Positions 27,695-36,014 of a DNA stretch of 64,000 bases are shown one piece after another (positions within the stretch are counted from its first letter, which is position 1; every line of letters starts with the position of its first letter). Source of the stretch: Flavonifractor sp. An112 (GTDB taxonomy: Bacteria > Bacillota > Clostridia > Oscillospirales > Oscillospiraceae); assembly GCF_002161085.1 (NCBI RefSeq), contig NZ_NFLU01000011.1, positions 1 to 64,000 of the forward strand, given 5' to 3'. The notes beneath the pieces were generated by a model that was not told where the DNA came from, ran no database searches, and saw nothing but the letters and a program-made list of their open reading frames with translations. A program made the position numbers and the translations under genes.

Positions 27695-28114
27695 ATGAAG
27701 CTGATCCGAACCCGACTCCTTTTGCCCCTGTTGGCAGCGCTGTTTCTGACCGTGGGACTGACTGCCTGCGGCAGCTCCTCCCAGCCCGCTCCCACCGACA
27801 CCAGTGCCGACGTGGTGGGCATTTACCGCCTGCAGCACATCACCGCCGCCGGGCTGGATCTGGACGCCGACGCGCTGAGCGAGACCATGGGCACCCAGAT
27901 CTCTATCCAGCTGGAGGTGAAGGCCGACGGCACCTTTGTTATGGACTCCGCCATGCCGGAGCTGAACCGGCAGGAGACCATCTCGGGCACCTGGAGCCAG
28001 AAGGACGGCGCCATTACCTTTGCCACCGACAGCGAGGAACTGCCCGTCACCTTTTCCGACGGGGTCCTGACCCTGGAGCAGAACGACCAGAGTCTGGTTT
28101 TTGAGAAGACCTGA
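27695..28114 (+). CDS. Small lipoprotein, paralogue of the previous gene
   Basis: 139 residues with signal sequence and lipobox GLTAC near residue 25. The mature domain parallels the upstream lipoprotein segment by segment: VGIYRLQHITAAGLDLDADAL, QLEVKADGTFVM, ISGTWSQKDGAITF, DGVLTLEQNDQSLVFEK. Tandem duplication with separate promoters suggests related but independently regulated roles. AGAAAGGAAGG precedes the ATG. No known family name. Confidence 0.8.
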   Translation: MKLIRTRLLLPLLAALFLTVGLTACGSSSQPAPTDTSADVVGIYRLQHITAAGLDLDADALSETMGTQISIQLEVKADGTFVMDSAMPELNRQETISGTWSQKDGAITFATDSEELPVTFSDGVLTLEQNDQSLVFEKT

Positions 28115-28121
28115 ACCTGTG

Positions 28122-28158
28122 CCGCGGCAGACGGAACCCCCGTCTGCCGCGGTTTTTT
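28122..28158 (+). terminator. Rho-independent terminator after lipoprotein gene 2
   Basis: A 13-bp stem (28122-28134/28140-28152) and six T. Confidence 0.9.
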
Positions 28159-28509
28159 GTAAAAACGGCAGAGGCCGGACGCCCGCTCCTGGCGCCCGGC
28201 CTCTGCCGAAGGAAAGAGGATACAATGAAATGAAAAGAAACTGTCTCTTGCAAGGATTATGATACCGGAGAGATGTTAACGAAAAAATCCCCAGGTGTTA
28301 CAATTCCGTTAAATCTGCCATCCATTCTGTAAAGATCCTGTGAAGAAAAGCGAAACGGGCAGCGTTGCGCTCGCTGCCCATTTCTTATGATTGGAGGATA
28401 GAATGAAAAGAAGCTTTGTCTCTTGCAAGTGATATCCTAACAGTGGGTTGTTAAAAAAAGTAGCTCTGTTTGTTACAATTTGATTAAATGTACAAAAAAG
28501 CCGTCTTCT
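28159..28509. repeat. Non-coding region with duplicated ~100-bp segment and hairpins
   Basis: About 350 bp without a convincing gene. A long GC hairpin lies at 28165-28209. Two diverged direct copies follow, about 28217-28317 and 28394-28495, sharing AGGATA, AATGAAAAGAA, TGTCTCTTGCAAG, TGTTAA and GTTACAATT in the same order. Between them is an 8-bp hairpin (28357-28364/28372-28379) followed by T-rich sequence. Copy 2 contains a nine-codon ORF (28402-28431) preceded by GGAGG. The function is unknown; tandem small RNAs, a leader peptide or a duplicated regulatory site are possible. Confidence 0.5.
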
Positions 28510-28953
28510 TTACCTCAAATTCTGGAAAAAGCTCTGGAGTAATGCGGTACATTCCGCCTCCATCAGGCCGCCGTAGATGCGGGGATGGTGGTTGAACCGC
28601 TCCTCAAACAGATTGAGCACCGACCCGCAGCACCCGGCCTTGTCGTCCTTGGCCCCGTAGTACAGGGCGGGGATGCGGGCGTTGACGATGGCCCCGGCGC
28701 ACATGGGACAGGGCTCCAGGGTGACGTACAGGGTGCAGCCCGTCAGCCGCCAGCCCCCCAGGGTGCGGCAGGCCTGATGGATGGCCTCGATCTCGGCGTG
28801 GCCCAGGGCGGTGCGGGCGGTCTCCCGCCGGTTGCGGCCCTCCCCCACCACCACGCCGTCCTTCACGACGACGCAGCCTACCGGCACCTCGCCCTCCTCC
28901 ATGGCCTGACGGCCCAGCTCCAGGGCGCGGGCCATGTAATCCCGATGCTCCAT
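28510..28953 (-). CDS. tadA: tRNA-specific adenosine deaminase TadA
   Basis: A 147-residue zinc deaminase converting A34 to inosine in tRNA-Arg(ACG). The HAEIEA motif (catalytic Glu) and PCPMCAGA zinc motif are intact, as are the surrounding GEVPVGCVVV and NARIPALYYGAKD. The start at 28953 is chosen because GGAGGAG lies upstream; the longer form adds seven residues without its own site. Monocistronic, divergent from mntP. Confidence 0.95.
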   Translation of the reverse strand: MEHRDYMARALELGRQAMEEGEVPVGCVVVKDGVVVGEGRNRRETARTALGHAEIEAIHQACRTLGGWRLTGCTLYVTLEPCPMCAGAIVNARIPALYYGAKDDKAGCCGSVLNLFEERFNHHPRIYGGLMEAECTALLQSFFQNLR

Positions 28954-29007
28954 CCGCTCTCCTCCTTCTCTCACACGGCTTTTGTGGTCATGTGTCCTTA
29001 TATTTGT

Positions 29008-29036
29008 TATAGCATAATTTCAAAGGCTATGCTATA
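29008..29036. promoter_or_regulatory. Inverted repeat in the tadA-mntP divergent promoter region
   Basis: TATAGCATA (29008-29016) and TATGCTATA (29028-29036) form a perfect 9-bp dyad overlapping a TATACT -10 candidate (29033-29038) for mntP. It could be a metal-regulator (MntR-like) operator; this is inference from position only. Confidence 0.45.
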
Positions 29037-29075
29037 CTATTTGAAGGAAACCTAACTTTTTTGCAGGTGATTGTT

Positions 29076-29639
29076 TTGCTCGAAATTTTCCTCATCGCCG
29101 TCAGTCTGGCCCTGGACGCCTTTGCCGTTTCGGTGTCCAGCGGCATCTCCATCCCCGGCTTCGGCGGCCGGCAGGCTGTGAAAATGGGGGTCTGGTTCGG
29201 CGGCTTCCAGTTTGCCATGCCGCTGATCGGCTGGCTGCTGGGCACCGGCGTCAGTCAGTACATCGAGGCGGTGGACCACTGGGTGGCCTTCGCTCTGCTG
29301 GCCATCATCGGCGGCCGGATGGTGTGGGGCGCTCTGCGCCGCGGCGCCGGCGAGGAGGAGGAAGCCCCCTCCGACCTGTCCGCCCGGCGGCTGTGCCTGC
29401 TGGCCATCGCCACCAGCATCGACGCTCTGGCCGTGGGCGTGTCCATGGCCTTTATGAATGTGCCGGTGCTCCTCTCCGCTGTGGTCATCGGTGTGGTGGC
29501 CTTTGTGCTGTCTGTGGTGGGCGGCCTGGCGGGCCGTAGGCTGGGGGCTCTGTTCCAGCGGCGGGCTGAACTGGTGGGCGGTCTGGTACTGGTGGGCATC
29601 GGCATTAAAATTCTGGTGGAGCATACGATGGGAGGCTGA
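29076..29639 (+). CDS. mntP: Manganese efflux pump MntP
   Basis: About 187 residues with six predicted helices. Conserved acidic residues lie in SLALDAFAVSVSSG and TSIDALAVGVSMAF, the two pseudo-symmetric halves of MntP. It exports Mn2+ across the membrane. TTG at 29076 is favoured because AGGTGA ends five bases before it; TTG 29061 in the same frame would add five residues. The family is often preceded by a yybP-ykoY riboswitch, but none is visible here. Confidence 0.92.
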   Translation: MLEIFLIAVSLALDAFAVSVSSGISIPGFGGRQAVKMGVWFGGFQFAMPLIGWLLGTGVSQYIEAVDHWVAFALLAIIGGRMVWGALRRGAGEEEEAPSDLSARRLCLLAIATSIDALAVGVSMAFMNVPVLLSAVVIGVVAFVLSVVGGLAGRRLGALFQRRAELVGGLVLVGIGIKILVEHTMGG

Positions 29640-29642
29640 ACC

Positions 29643-30359
29643 GTGGGCATTTGGGAACGTCTGGACCTGGACCCGGCGGTCCACCGCATGGTGGCCCTGG
29701 TGGGGAGCGGCGGCAAGTCGTCCACCATGTACGCCATGGCCAAGCAAGCAGCGGACAGCGGGCGGAAGGCGGTGGTCACCACCACCACCCACATCCTTCC
29801 CCATCCCGGCCTGCCTCTGGCGGGGGATCTGGCCCAGCTGGCCGCCCTGCTGAAGAAGCACCGGGTGGTCACCCTGGGGGCCTACGACAGCCGGGGCAAG
29901 CTGACCGGGGCGGGCGATCCCGGGGCCTGTCTGGAGCTGGCCGACGTGGTACTCATTGAGGCCGACGGGGCCAAGCTGCGGCCTCTCAAGGCTCCGGCGG
30001 ACCATGAGCCGGTGATCCCTCCCTCCTGCCACGCCGTTATCGCGTCGGCAGGCCTAGACAGCCTGGGCAAACCTGTGGAGGAGATCTGCCACCGGCCGGA
30101 GCGGGTATGCGCCCTGCTGGGGGTGGAGCCCGACCACAAAATCACCCCCGCCGACGTGGCAGCCATTCTGTCCAGCCCTCTGGGCGGACGAAAAGACGTG
30201 GGACAGGCCATGGCCTTCCGCTGTCTGCTGAACAAGGCGGACGACGATCAGCGGTGGGCCTGGGGTACGGAAATTCAGGGGCTGTTGGCCCAGCAGGGCA
30301 TCCACAGCGCCATTACTTACTACAAAGAAGAGGAGCGGGGCGGATCATGCTTATTCTAG
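29643..30359 (+). CDS. yqeC: Selenium-dependent molybdenum hydroxylase accessory protein YqeC
   Basis: A 238-residue P-loop protein (VGSGGKSSTMYAM, residues ~20-32) with the TTTTHILP motif and DVVLIEADGAKLRPLKAP, diagnostic of YqeC, which accompanies selenium-dependent molybdenum hydroxylases. GTG at 29643 follows GGGAGG. It lies three bases after mntP, and its 3' end overlaps yqeB by 13 nt. Confidence 0.88.
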   Translation: MGIWERLDLDPAVHRMVALVGSGGKSSTMYAMAKQAADSGRKAVVTTTTHILPHPGLPLAGDLAQLAALLKKHRVVTLGAYDSRGKLTGAGDPGACLELADVVLIEADGAKLRPLKAPADHEPVIPPSCHAVIASAGLDSLGKPVEEICHRPERVCALLGVEPDHKITPADVAAILSSPLGGRKDVGQAMAFRCLLNKADDDQRWAWGTEIQGLLAQQGIHSAITYYKEEERGGSCLF

Positions 30360-31150
30360 TGAAAGGCGCAGGAGATCTGGCCACCGGCACGGCGGTGCGG
30401 CTGTACCGGGCGGGCTTTCAGGTGGTCATGACGGACATTGCCCAGCCCACGGCGGTGCGGCGAACCGTGGCCTTCTCCCAGTGTATCTACGACGGTCAAA
30501 CCACCGTGGAGGGAATTACCGCCCGGAAGGCGGAAAACCGGGACCAGGCCAGGGACATTCTGGCCGCCGGGGAGATCCCGGTGCTGGTGGACCCCCAGGC
30601 CGCCATTCTGGCCCAGCTGCCCTTTATGGTGGTGGTGGACGCCATTCTGGCCAAAAAGAATTTGGGCACCACCATCAGCGACGCCCCCATCGTGCTGGCC
30701 CTGGGCCCAGGCTTCACCGCCGGCACCGACTGCCACGGCGTCATTGAGACCAAGCGGGGCCACGACCTGGGCCGGCTCATCCTGGAGGGGGCCGCCATCC
30801 CCAACACCGGCGTGCCCGGCGACGTGGGAGGCTACACCACCGAGCGCATCATCCGTGCTCCCGCCGACGGGCCCTTTGAGCCGGTGGCTCAGATCGGCCA
30901 GCAGGTCAATCTGGGGGACGTGGTGGCAAAGGTCAACGGCATCCCCGTCACCGCCCAGCTCACCGGCATCGTCCGGGGGATGCTCCCCGCCTTCATCCCG
31001 GTGACCACCGGGATGAAGTCCGGTGACATCGATCCCCGGTGCGAGGTGCGCCACTGCTTCACTGTGTCCGACAAGGCCCGGGCCATCGGCGGCGGCGTGC
31101 TGGAGGGTATTTTGTACTTTGGAAGGAGATTGCGCCTGTGGAACGACTGA
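30347..31150 (+). CDS. yqeB: YqeB/EF2563-family selenium-dependent molybdenum hydroxylase protein
   Basis: A 267-residue protein of the YqeB family. It begins MLILVKGAGDLATGTAVRLYRAG (a Rossmann-like nucleotide site), with LALGPGFTAGTDCHGVIET and GIVRGMLP later in the chain. Its role in labile selenium/molybdenum cofactor maturation is inferred from consistent co-occurrence with such hydroxylases. It overlaps yqeC upstream and the XdhC-like gene downstream, forming a tight operon. Confidence 0.88.
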   Translation: MLILVKGAGDLATGTAVRLYRAGFQVVMTDIAQPTAVRRTVAFSQCIYDGQTTVEGITARKAENRDQARDILAAGEIPVLVDPQAAILAQLPFMVVVDAILAKKNLGTTISDAPIVLALGPGFTAGTDCHGVIETKRGHDLGRLILEGAAIPNTGVPGDVGGYTTERIIRAPADGPFEPVAQIGQQVNLGDVVAKVNGIPVTAQLTGIVRGMLPAFIPVTTGMKSGDIDPRCEVRHCFTVSDKARAIGGGVLEGILYFGRRLRLWND

Positions 31151-31893
31151 TTCTGTGCGGCGGCGGCCACGTCTCCCTGGAGCTGGCCTATGTGGCCGCC
31201 CGGCTGGAGTTTGAGGTGGTCGTCATTGACGACCGGCCGGAGTTTGCCAACACTGACCGCTTCCCCATGGCCCATCAGGTGCTGTGTATGCCCTTTGACC
31301 AGGCTCTCAGCCAGTTAGGCAGCCGGGACAGCGATTATTTCGCCATTCTTACCCGGGGCCACGCCTTTGACAAGGACTGCCTGGCCCAGGTGCTGCGGGG
31401 CAAGTACGCCTATGTGGGCATGATCGGCAGCCGCACCAAGGTGGCCGCTGTGTACAAGGCCCTGCGGGAGGAGGGCTTTCCCCAGGAACTGCTGGACGGG
31501 GTACACTCCCCCATCGGCCTGTCCATCGGGGGCCAGACCCCGGCGGAGATCGCCGTGTCCATTGCCGCCCAGTTGATCCAGGTCCGGGCCCAGCGGGGCC
31601 CCGGCGCCGTCAAGCCGCCGGAGGAGCCCGGGGTGCTGTGTACCATCATCGAGAAGCACGGCTCCGCCCCCCGGGGTGTGGGCACCTGGATGCTGGTGCG
31701 CCCCGACGGCAGCTGCGCCGGTACCATCGGCGGCGGCGCTGTGGAGTATGAGGCCAAAAACCACGCCCTGGCGCTGTGGCAGTCCGGCGGATCGGAGGAG
31801 GTCGTGGAGTACGACCTGTCCCACGCCGCCGCCGAGCTGGGCATGGTGTGCGGCGGCCGGGTGAAGGTCCGCTTTACGCCGAAAAAAATCTGA
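31138..31893 (+). CDS. XdhC-family molybdenum cofactor maturation protein with swapped domain order
   Basis: A 251-residue XdhC/CoxI protein, expected to sulfurate or insert molybdenum cofactor into hydroxylases. The Rossmann domain is N-terminal (ERLILCGGGHVSLELAY, VVIDDRPEFAN, YVGMIGSRTK) and the CoxI-type domain is C-terminal (IIEKHGSAPRGVGTWMLV, GTIGGGAVEYEA). Classical XdhC has the opposite order. GTG 31138 is used because GGAAGGAG lies nine bases upstream; it overlaps yqeB by 13 nt. The hydroxylase subunits are not in the window. Confidence 0.85.
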   Translation: MERLILCGGGHVSLELAYVAARLEFEVVVIDDRPEFANTDRFPMAHQVLCMPFDQALSQLGSRDSDYFAILTRGHAFDKDCLAQVLRGKYAYVGMIGSRTKVAAVYKALREEGFPQELLDGVHSPIGLSIGGQTPAEIAVSIAAQLIQVRAQRGPGAVKPPEEPGVLCTIIEKHGSAPRGVGTWMLVRPDGSCAGTIGGGAVEYEAKNHALALWQSGGSEEVVEYDLSHAAAELGMVCGGRVKVRFTPKKI

Positions 31894-32013
31894 CCGTACA
31901 GAAGCCGCCGGTGACCCGGCCGGAGAGCGCCGGACCAATCCTTCGGCGGCTCGGCAGCCTCCCTGTGGCTCATCACCCTGCTCACTGCCGGTCCGATGGG
32001 GGTGAGCGGTAGC
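31894..32013. other. Intergenic stretch without recognised feature
   Basis: 120 bp between the XdhC-like stop and the shared terminator. Only short GC inverted repeats (for example GCTCAC/GTGAGC) are seen; no gene or promoter is supported. Confidence 0.4.
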
Positions 32014-32059
32014 AAGAGCGGCCCCGCTGCGCTGTGCAGCGGGGCCGCTCTTTGATTTT
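32014..32059. terminator. Bidirectional terminator
   Basis: A 17-bp perfect stem (32014-32030/32036-32052), 5-nt loop, T-rich flank on the plus side. It terminates the XdhC operon. It also lies directly beyond the relic 3' end of the nucleoside permease gene, so it is probably that gene's original terminator too. Confidence 0.8.
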
Positions 32060-32060
32060 G

Positions 32061-32259
32061 TTACCGCTCCTCCCGGAAATAGGGCAAACCGAGGGAGTTT
32101 GGCGGCTGCTTGACCCCCACGGGACCTGTCCCGCGGGGACCCCCCCCGATTTCTATTTGCGGCCGGGGAAAATGAATTCCCCCGGCCCGCGCGCCAAGGC
32201 GCGTCCCGCCTGCGGCGGGTCCCAAGACAAGCAGCTTTTACACTGGCAATCAATCCGGC
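32061..32259 (-). mobile_element. Gene-end-restoring hairpin insertion at the nucleoside permease 3' end
   Basis: Read on the minus strand: after the permease stop come a 24-bp spacer, a 12-bp sequence (32235-32224) perfectly complementary to permease codons at 32304-32315, several hairpins and then a second copy of the permease 3' end (32061-32112, 16 codons plus TAA). The two ends differ at three codons, all third-position synonymous (Pro, Pro, Tyr). Hairpins include GGCCGGGG/CCCCGGCC around GAATTCATTTT, and a final 11-bp stem after GGGGTCCCCG. The relic end, not the used end, adjoins the native terminator. The unit is 199 bp with no ORF. Confidence 0.7.
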
Positions 32260-33249
32260 TTACCGCTCCTCCCGGAAGTAGGGCAAACCGAGGGAGTTCG
32301 GGGGCTGCTTGTCTTTGCTGTTGCGCAGGGAGGTAAAGATCAGCACGATGACGGTGACCACATAGGGCAGGATCTTGTACAGTTCGTCGGGGATAAAGCC
32401 CAGGTGGAGCCGCTGGTACAGGATCATCAGCGCGCCGAAGAGGATGGAGCCCCAGATGGCGTTGAGGGGCCGCCACAGGCAGAAGATGACCAGGGCAACC
32501 GCCAGCCAGCCCTCGCCGGACAGGGCCTCGTGGTTCCACACGCAGCTGGCGATGGTCATGATGTACACCATGCCGCCGATGGCCGAGATGCCGCCGCCGA
32601 TGACGGTGGCCAGATATTTGTACCGGGTGACGTTGACGCCGGCGGCGTCGGCGGTGGCGGGGGACTCGCCCACCGCCCGCAGGGACAGGCCCGCCCGGCT
32701 CTTATTGAGGAACAGGTGCATCCCCACCGTCAGCACGATGCCCAGGTAGAGGAAGATGCTGTGACCGAAGAGCAGGGGTCCCACCACCGGCAGCTCCTGC
32801 AGGGCCGCCGGGAAGGGGGAATTGAGGAAAACCGCCTTCAGGTCGTTGCTCACCGCCACATAGCCGCCGGAGGTCACCCGCATATACTCGCCGATGAACT
32901 GGCCCGCGCCGGTACCGAAGATGGCCAGGGCCAGACCGGTGACGTTCTGGTTGGCCCGGAGGGTGATGGTGAGGAAGGAGTAGATGAGGGCTCCGATGGC
33001 GCCGCCCAGGAAGGCGAAGAACAAAGCCAGGATGACGGCCAGCACGCCGCTGGTGCCGCCGGCCCCCTCGAAGTAGAAGGCAGCGCCCAGGCCCATGGCT
33101 CCGCCCATGAACATCATGCCCTCCACACCCAGGTTCAGGTTGCCCGCCTTTTCCGACAGGATCTCACCCAGGGTACCGTAGAGCAGGGGCACGCCGTTGA
33201 GAACGGCGGCCATGATCAGGAGCAGGACCGCGTTGCTGTTGATATCCAT
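32260..33249 (-). CDS. Nucleoside/BMP-type ABC transporter permease (NupQ-like)
   Basis: A 329-residue membrane protein of the branched-chain-amino-acid/sugar permease family with about eight to nine helices (for example LLLIMAAVLNGVPLLYGTLGEIL and the VEGMMFMGGAMGLGAAFYF region). It works with the second permease, the double ATPase and the BmpA-like protein. The ATG overlaps the upstream permease stop (TAATG). The last 16 codons are duplicated downstream at 32061-32112. Confidence 0.92.
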   Translation of the reverse strand: MDINSNAVLLLIMAAVLNGVPLLYGTLGEILSEKAGNLNLGVEGMMFMGGAMGLGAAFYFEGAGGTSGVLAVILALFFAFLGGAIGALIYSFLTITLRANQNVTGLALAIFGTGAGQFIGEYMRVTSGGYVAVSNDLKAVFLNSPFPAALQELPVVGPLLFGHSIFLYLGIVLTVGMHLFLNKSRAGLSLRAVGESPATADAAGVNVTRYKYLATVIGGGISAIGGMVYIMTIASCVWNHEALSGEGWLAVALVIFCLWRPLNAIWGSILFGALMILYQRLHLGFIPDELYKILPYVVTVIVLIFTSLRNSKDKQPPNSLGLPYFREER

Positions 33250-34334
33250 TACTTGGCCACCTCCTTATGGCTGCCCCGGAAGATGAGGCGGTAGTTGATG
33301 AAGAACTCACAGCCCAGCATACAGAACAGGAAGATGCCGGTGATGATGTCCGAGATGGAGGCGGGCACAGCCAGCTGGGTCTGGAGGGTATCGGCGCCCT
33401 TGTCCAGCACCGCCAGCAGCACCGAGATGCCCACCATGGCGAAGGGATTGAGCTGGGCCAGCCAGGCCACGGTGATGGCGGTAAAGCCCACACCGGCGGC
33501 CACGCCGGAGTACAGGGTGTTGTCGGCGCCGGAGCAGACGATGAAGCCCACCAGACCGGCGATGGCGCCGGAGAGGAACATGGTCCGCATGATGATCTTG
33601 CCCACGTTCATACCGGCGTACCGGGCGGTGTTCTCGCTCTCGCCGATGACGGCGATCTCATAGCCCTGCTTGGTGTACTTCATGTAGAAGAACATGGCCA
33701 CCGTCAGGACCAGGACGATGATCCAGCCGCAGTGGACCCCCAGCACCTTGGGCAGCACCGCCGCCGAGTCAAACTGGGGAATGATCTGGGAGCCGGGACG
33801 GCCCTCCCAGGGGCCGCCCTGGAGCCACTTCACCACGCCGATCATGATATAGTTCATCATCAGGGTGAACAGGGTCTCGTTGGTGCCCCACTTGGCCTTG
33901 AAGAAGGCGGGCACCAGGGCCCACAGGCCGCCGCAGATGGCGCCGGCCACGGCCATGACCACCAGCAGGGCGGGACCAGGCAGCTTATCCGCCCAGAACA
34001 GTGCGAAGTAGGAGGCGCCCACGGCGCCGGCGGTGATCTGGCCCTCGGCGCCGATGTTCCAGAAGCGCATCTTGAAGCAGGGGGCGATGGCCAGTGCGGT
34101 GCCCAGCAGGGGCACGGCAATCTTTACGGTCTGGCGGATGGCGGTGGGCTTGCCCAGGGAGCCGCCCACCATGGTGCCGAAGGCCCCAAAGGGGTTGTGG
34201 CCCATGAGCAGGAAGATAAGGGCGCTGATGAGGATGGCCGCCAGGAAGGAGGCTCCCCGGATGGCCCACACCTGGCCCTTGGGCATACCGTCCCGCTTGG
34301 CTAGACGGATCAGGGGCGTATTGGATTCATGCAC
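33249..34334 (-). CDS. Nucleoside ABC transporter permease (NupP-like)
   Basis: A 361-residue permease with about nine to ten transmembrane segments (ASFLAAILISALIFLLMG, KIAVPLLGTALAIAPCFKMRFWNIGAEGQI, VGFTAITVAWLAQLNPFAMV). The FKMRFWNIGAEGQ motif is typical of the BMP/nucleoside family. The GTG start is set by GGAGG nine bases upstream and overlaps the ATPase gene by 8 nt. It pairs with the downstream permease. Confidence 0.92.
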   Translation of the reverse strand: MHESNTPLIRLAKRDGMPKGQVWAIRGASFLAAILISALIFLLMGHNPFGAFGTMVGGSLGKPTAIRQTVKIAVPLLGTALAIAPCFKMRFWNIGAEGQITAGAVGASYFALFWADKLPGPALLVVMAVAGAICGGLWALVPAFFKAKWGTNETLFTLMMNYIMIGVVKWLQGGPWEGRPGSQIIPQFDSAAVLPKVLGVHCGWIIVLVLTVAMFFYMKYTKQGYEIAVIGESENTARYAGMNVGKIIMRTMFLSGAIAGLVGFIVCSGADNTLYSGVAAGVGFTAITVAWLAQLNPFAMVGISVLLAVLDKGADTLQTQLAVPASISDIITGIFLFCMLGCEFFINYRLIFRGSHKEVAK

Positions 34335-35916
34335 GGTCCTCTCCCTCCTTTCCGCCGCCCACATGGGTCATGAGCAGGCCCACCTGCTCCTTGGTGGCGG
34401 TGGGTCCGTCCACAATGCCGGACACCTGGCCGCCGCACAGCACCAGAATCCGGTCGCACAGCTCCAGCAGCACGTCCAGATCCTCGCCCACCAGCAGCAC
34501 CGCCACTTCCTTCATCTTCTGCTCGTTGAGCAGCCGGTAAATGGTGTAGGAGGAGTTGATGTCCAGGCCCCGGACGGGATAGGCGGTCATGAGCACGGTG
34601 GGGGTGGAGGCGATCTCACGGCCCACCAGCACCTTCTGCACGTTGCCGCCGGACAGACGGCGCACCGGGGTGGCCACTCCGGGGGTGACGATCTCCAGCT
34701 CGTCAATGAGCTTTTCAGCCAGAGCCTTGGGGGTCTTTCGGTCCACCAGGGGGCCAGGGGTGTCCTTGTAGGTCTTGAGCATCATGTTGTCCACCATGCC
34801 CATGCCCCCCACCAGGCCCATGCCCAGCCGGTCCTCGGGCACGAAGGCCAGGGAGACGCCCACCTTGCGGATCTGGCCGGGGGTCTTGCCCACCAGCTCC
34901 TCCCCCGCCTTGTCCACCGGCACATGGTGGCCGGCGATGTCGCTTTCAGGGTGGGGCGGATAGTAGAAGATGTGGCCGGAGTCCGCCTTCTGCAGCCCGG
35001 CGATGGCCTCCAGCAGCTCCTTCTGGCCGGAACCGGCGATACCGGCGATGCCCAGGATCTCACCGCCGAAGGCCTGGAAGGAGATGTCCTTCAGCACCGG
35101 CAGGCCCTCGCCGTTGCGGCAGTTGAGGCCCTTTACCTCCAGCCGCAGGTCCTTGTACTTGGCCTGGGGCCGGTCGATGTTCAGGGTGACGGCGTGACCC
35201 ACCATCATCTCGGTGAGCTTCTGGGGGTTGGTGTCGCAGGTGTTGACGGTGCCGATGTACTTGCCCTTGCGGAGGACCGCCACCTTGTCGGACAGGGCCA
35301 TCACCTCGTGGAGCTTGTGGGTGATGATGACGATGGCCTTGCCGTCGGCCTTCATGGCCCGGAGGATGTTGAAGAGCCGCTCGGTCTCCTGGGGGGTGAG
35401 GACGGCGGTGGGCTCGTCCAGGATGAGGATCTCAGCCCCCCGGTAGAGCACCTTGACAATCTCCACCGTCTGCTTCTCGGACACCGACATATCATAGACC
35501 TTCTTGTTGGGGTCGATGCCGAAGCCGTACTTGTCGCTGATGGCCTGGACCTGGGCGGCCACCGCCTTGCGGTCGTGCTCCTTCCCCTTCAGGCCCAGGG
35601 CGATGTTCTCGGCGGCGGTAAACACCTCCACCAGCTTGTAGTGCTGGTGGATCATGCCGATGCCGTGGGCAAAGGCGTCCTTGGGAGAGCGGATGGTCAC
35701 CGGCTTGCCGTCGGCCAGAATCTCTCCCTCGTCGGGGAGATAGATGCCGGAGAGCATATTCATCAGCGTGGTCTTGCCGCTGCCGTTCTCTCCCAGCAGG
35801 GAGAGGATCTCCCCCCGGTTGATGGCCAGGTCAATGCCATCGTTGGCCACCACCTTGCCGAAGCGTTTGGTGATGTGCCTGAGTTCAATTGCATGGACAG
35901 GTTCCAAGGCTGTCAT
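34327..35916 (-). CDS. Nucleoside ABC transporter, tandem ATPase (NupO-like)
   Basis: A 529-residue protein with two ABC domains. The first has an intact Walker A (GENGSGKTTLM), VSEKQTVEIVKVL signature region and LILDEPTAVLTP. The second has the degenerate P-loop GIAGSGQKELLEAI and signature RRLSGGNVQKVL, as usual for sugar/nucleoside importers. It energises uptake with the two permeases. Operon order is xpt, bmpA-like, ATPase, two permeases. Confidence 0.94.
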   Translation of the reverse strand: MTALEPVHAIELRHITKRFGKVVANDGIDLAINRGEILSLLGENGSGKTTLMNMLSGIYLPDEGEILADGKPVTIRSPKDAFAHGIGMIHQHYKLVEVFTAAENIALGLKGKEHDRKAVAAQVQAISDKYGFGIDPNKKVYDMSVSEKQTVEIVKVLYRGAEILILDEPTAVLTPQETERLFNILRAMKADGKAIVIITHKLHEVMALSDKVAVLRKGKYIGTVNTCDTNPQKLTEMMVGHAVTLNIDRPQAKYKDLRLEVKGLNCRNGEGLPVLKDISFQAFGGEILGIAGIAGSGQKELLEAIAGLQKADSGHIFYYPPHPESDIAGHHVPVDKAGEELVGKTPGQIRKVGVSLAFVPEDRLGMGLVGGMGMVDNMMLKTYKDTPGPLVDRKTPKALAEKLIDELEIVTPGVATPVRRLSGGNVQKVLVGREIASTPTVLMTAYPVRGLDINSSYTIYRLLNEQKMKEVAVLLVGEDLDVLLELCDRILVLCGGQVSGIVDGPTATKEQVGLLMTHVGGGKEGEDRA

Positions 35917-35972
35917 CCTTCCTGTGATGAGACGTGGGTGGGTGCTTTACGGGATTTCCCGGGAAAGGACAG

Positions 35973-36002
35973 AAAAGAGGGCTGCGTGTGCAGCCCTCTT
36001 TT
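35973..36002 (-). terminator. Terminator-like hairpin between the binding protein and ATPase genes
   Basis: A 12-bp stem with GTGT loop and T-runs on either strand. On the minus strand it ends the binding-protein transcript, allowing higher expression of the binding protein than of the membrane components. Confidence 0.75.
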
Positions 36003-36014
36003 GGGTTAAGGTCA

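Noticed and set aside
28975-29075. yybP-ykoY manganese riboswitch before mntP
   Set aside because: The leader is too short and lacks the conserved core; only an inverted repeat is present.
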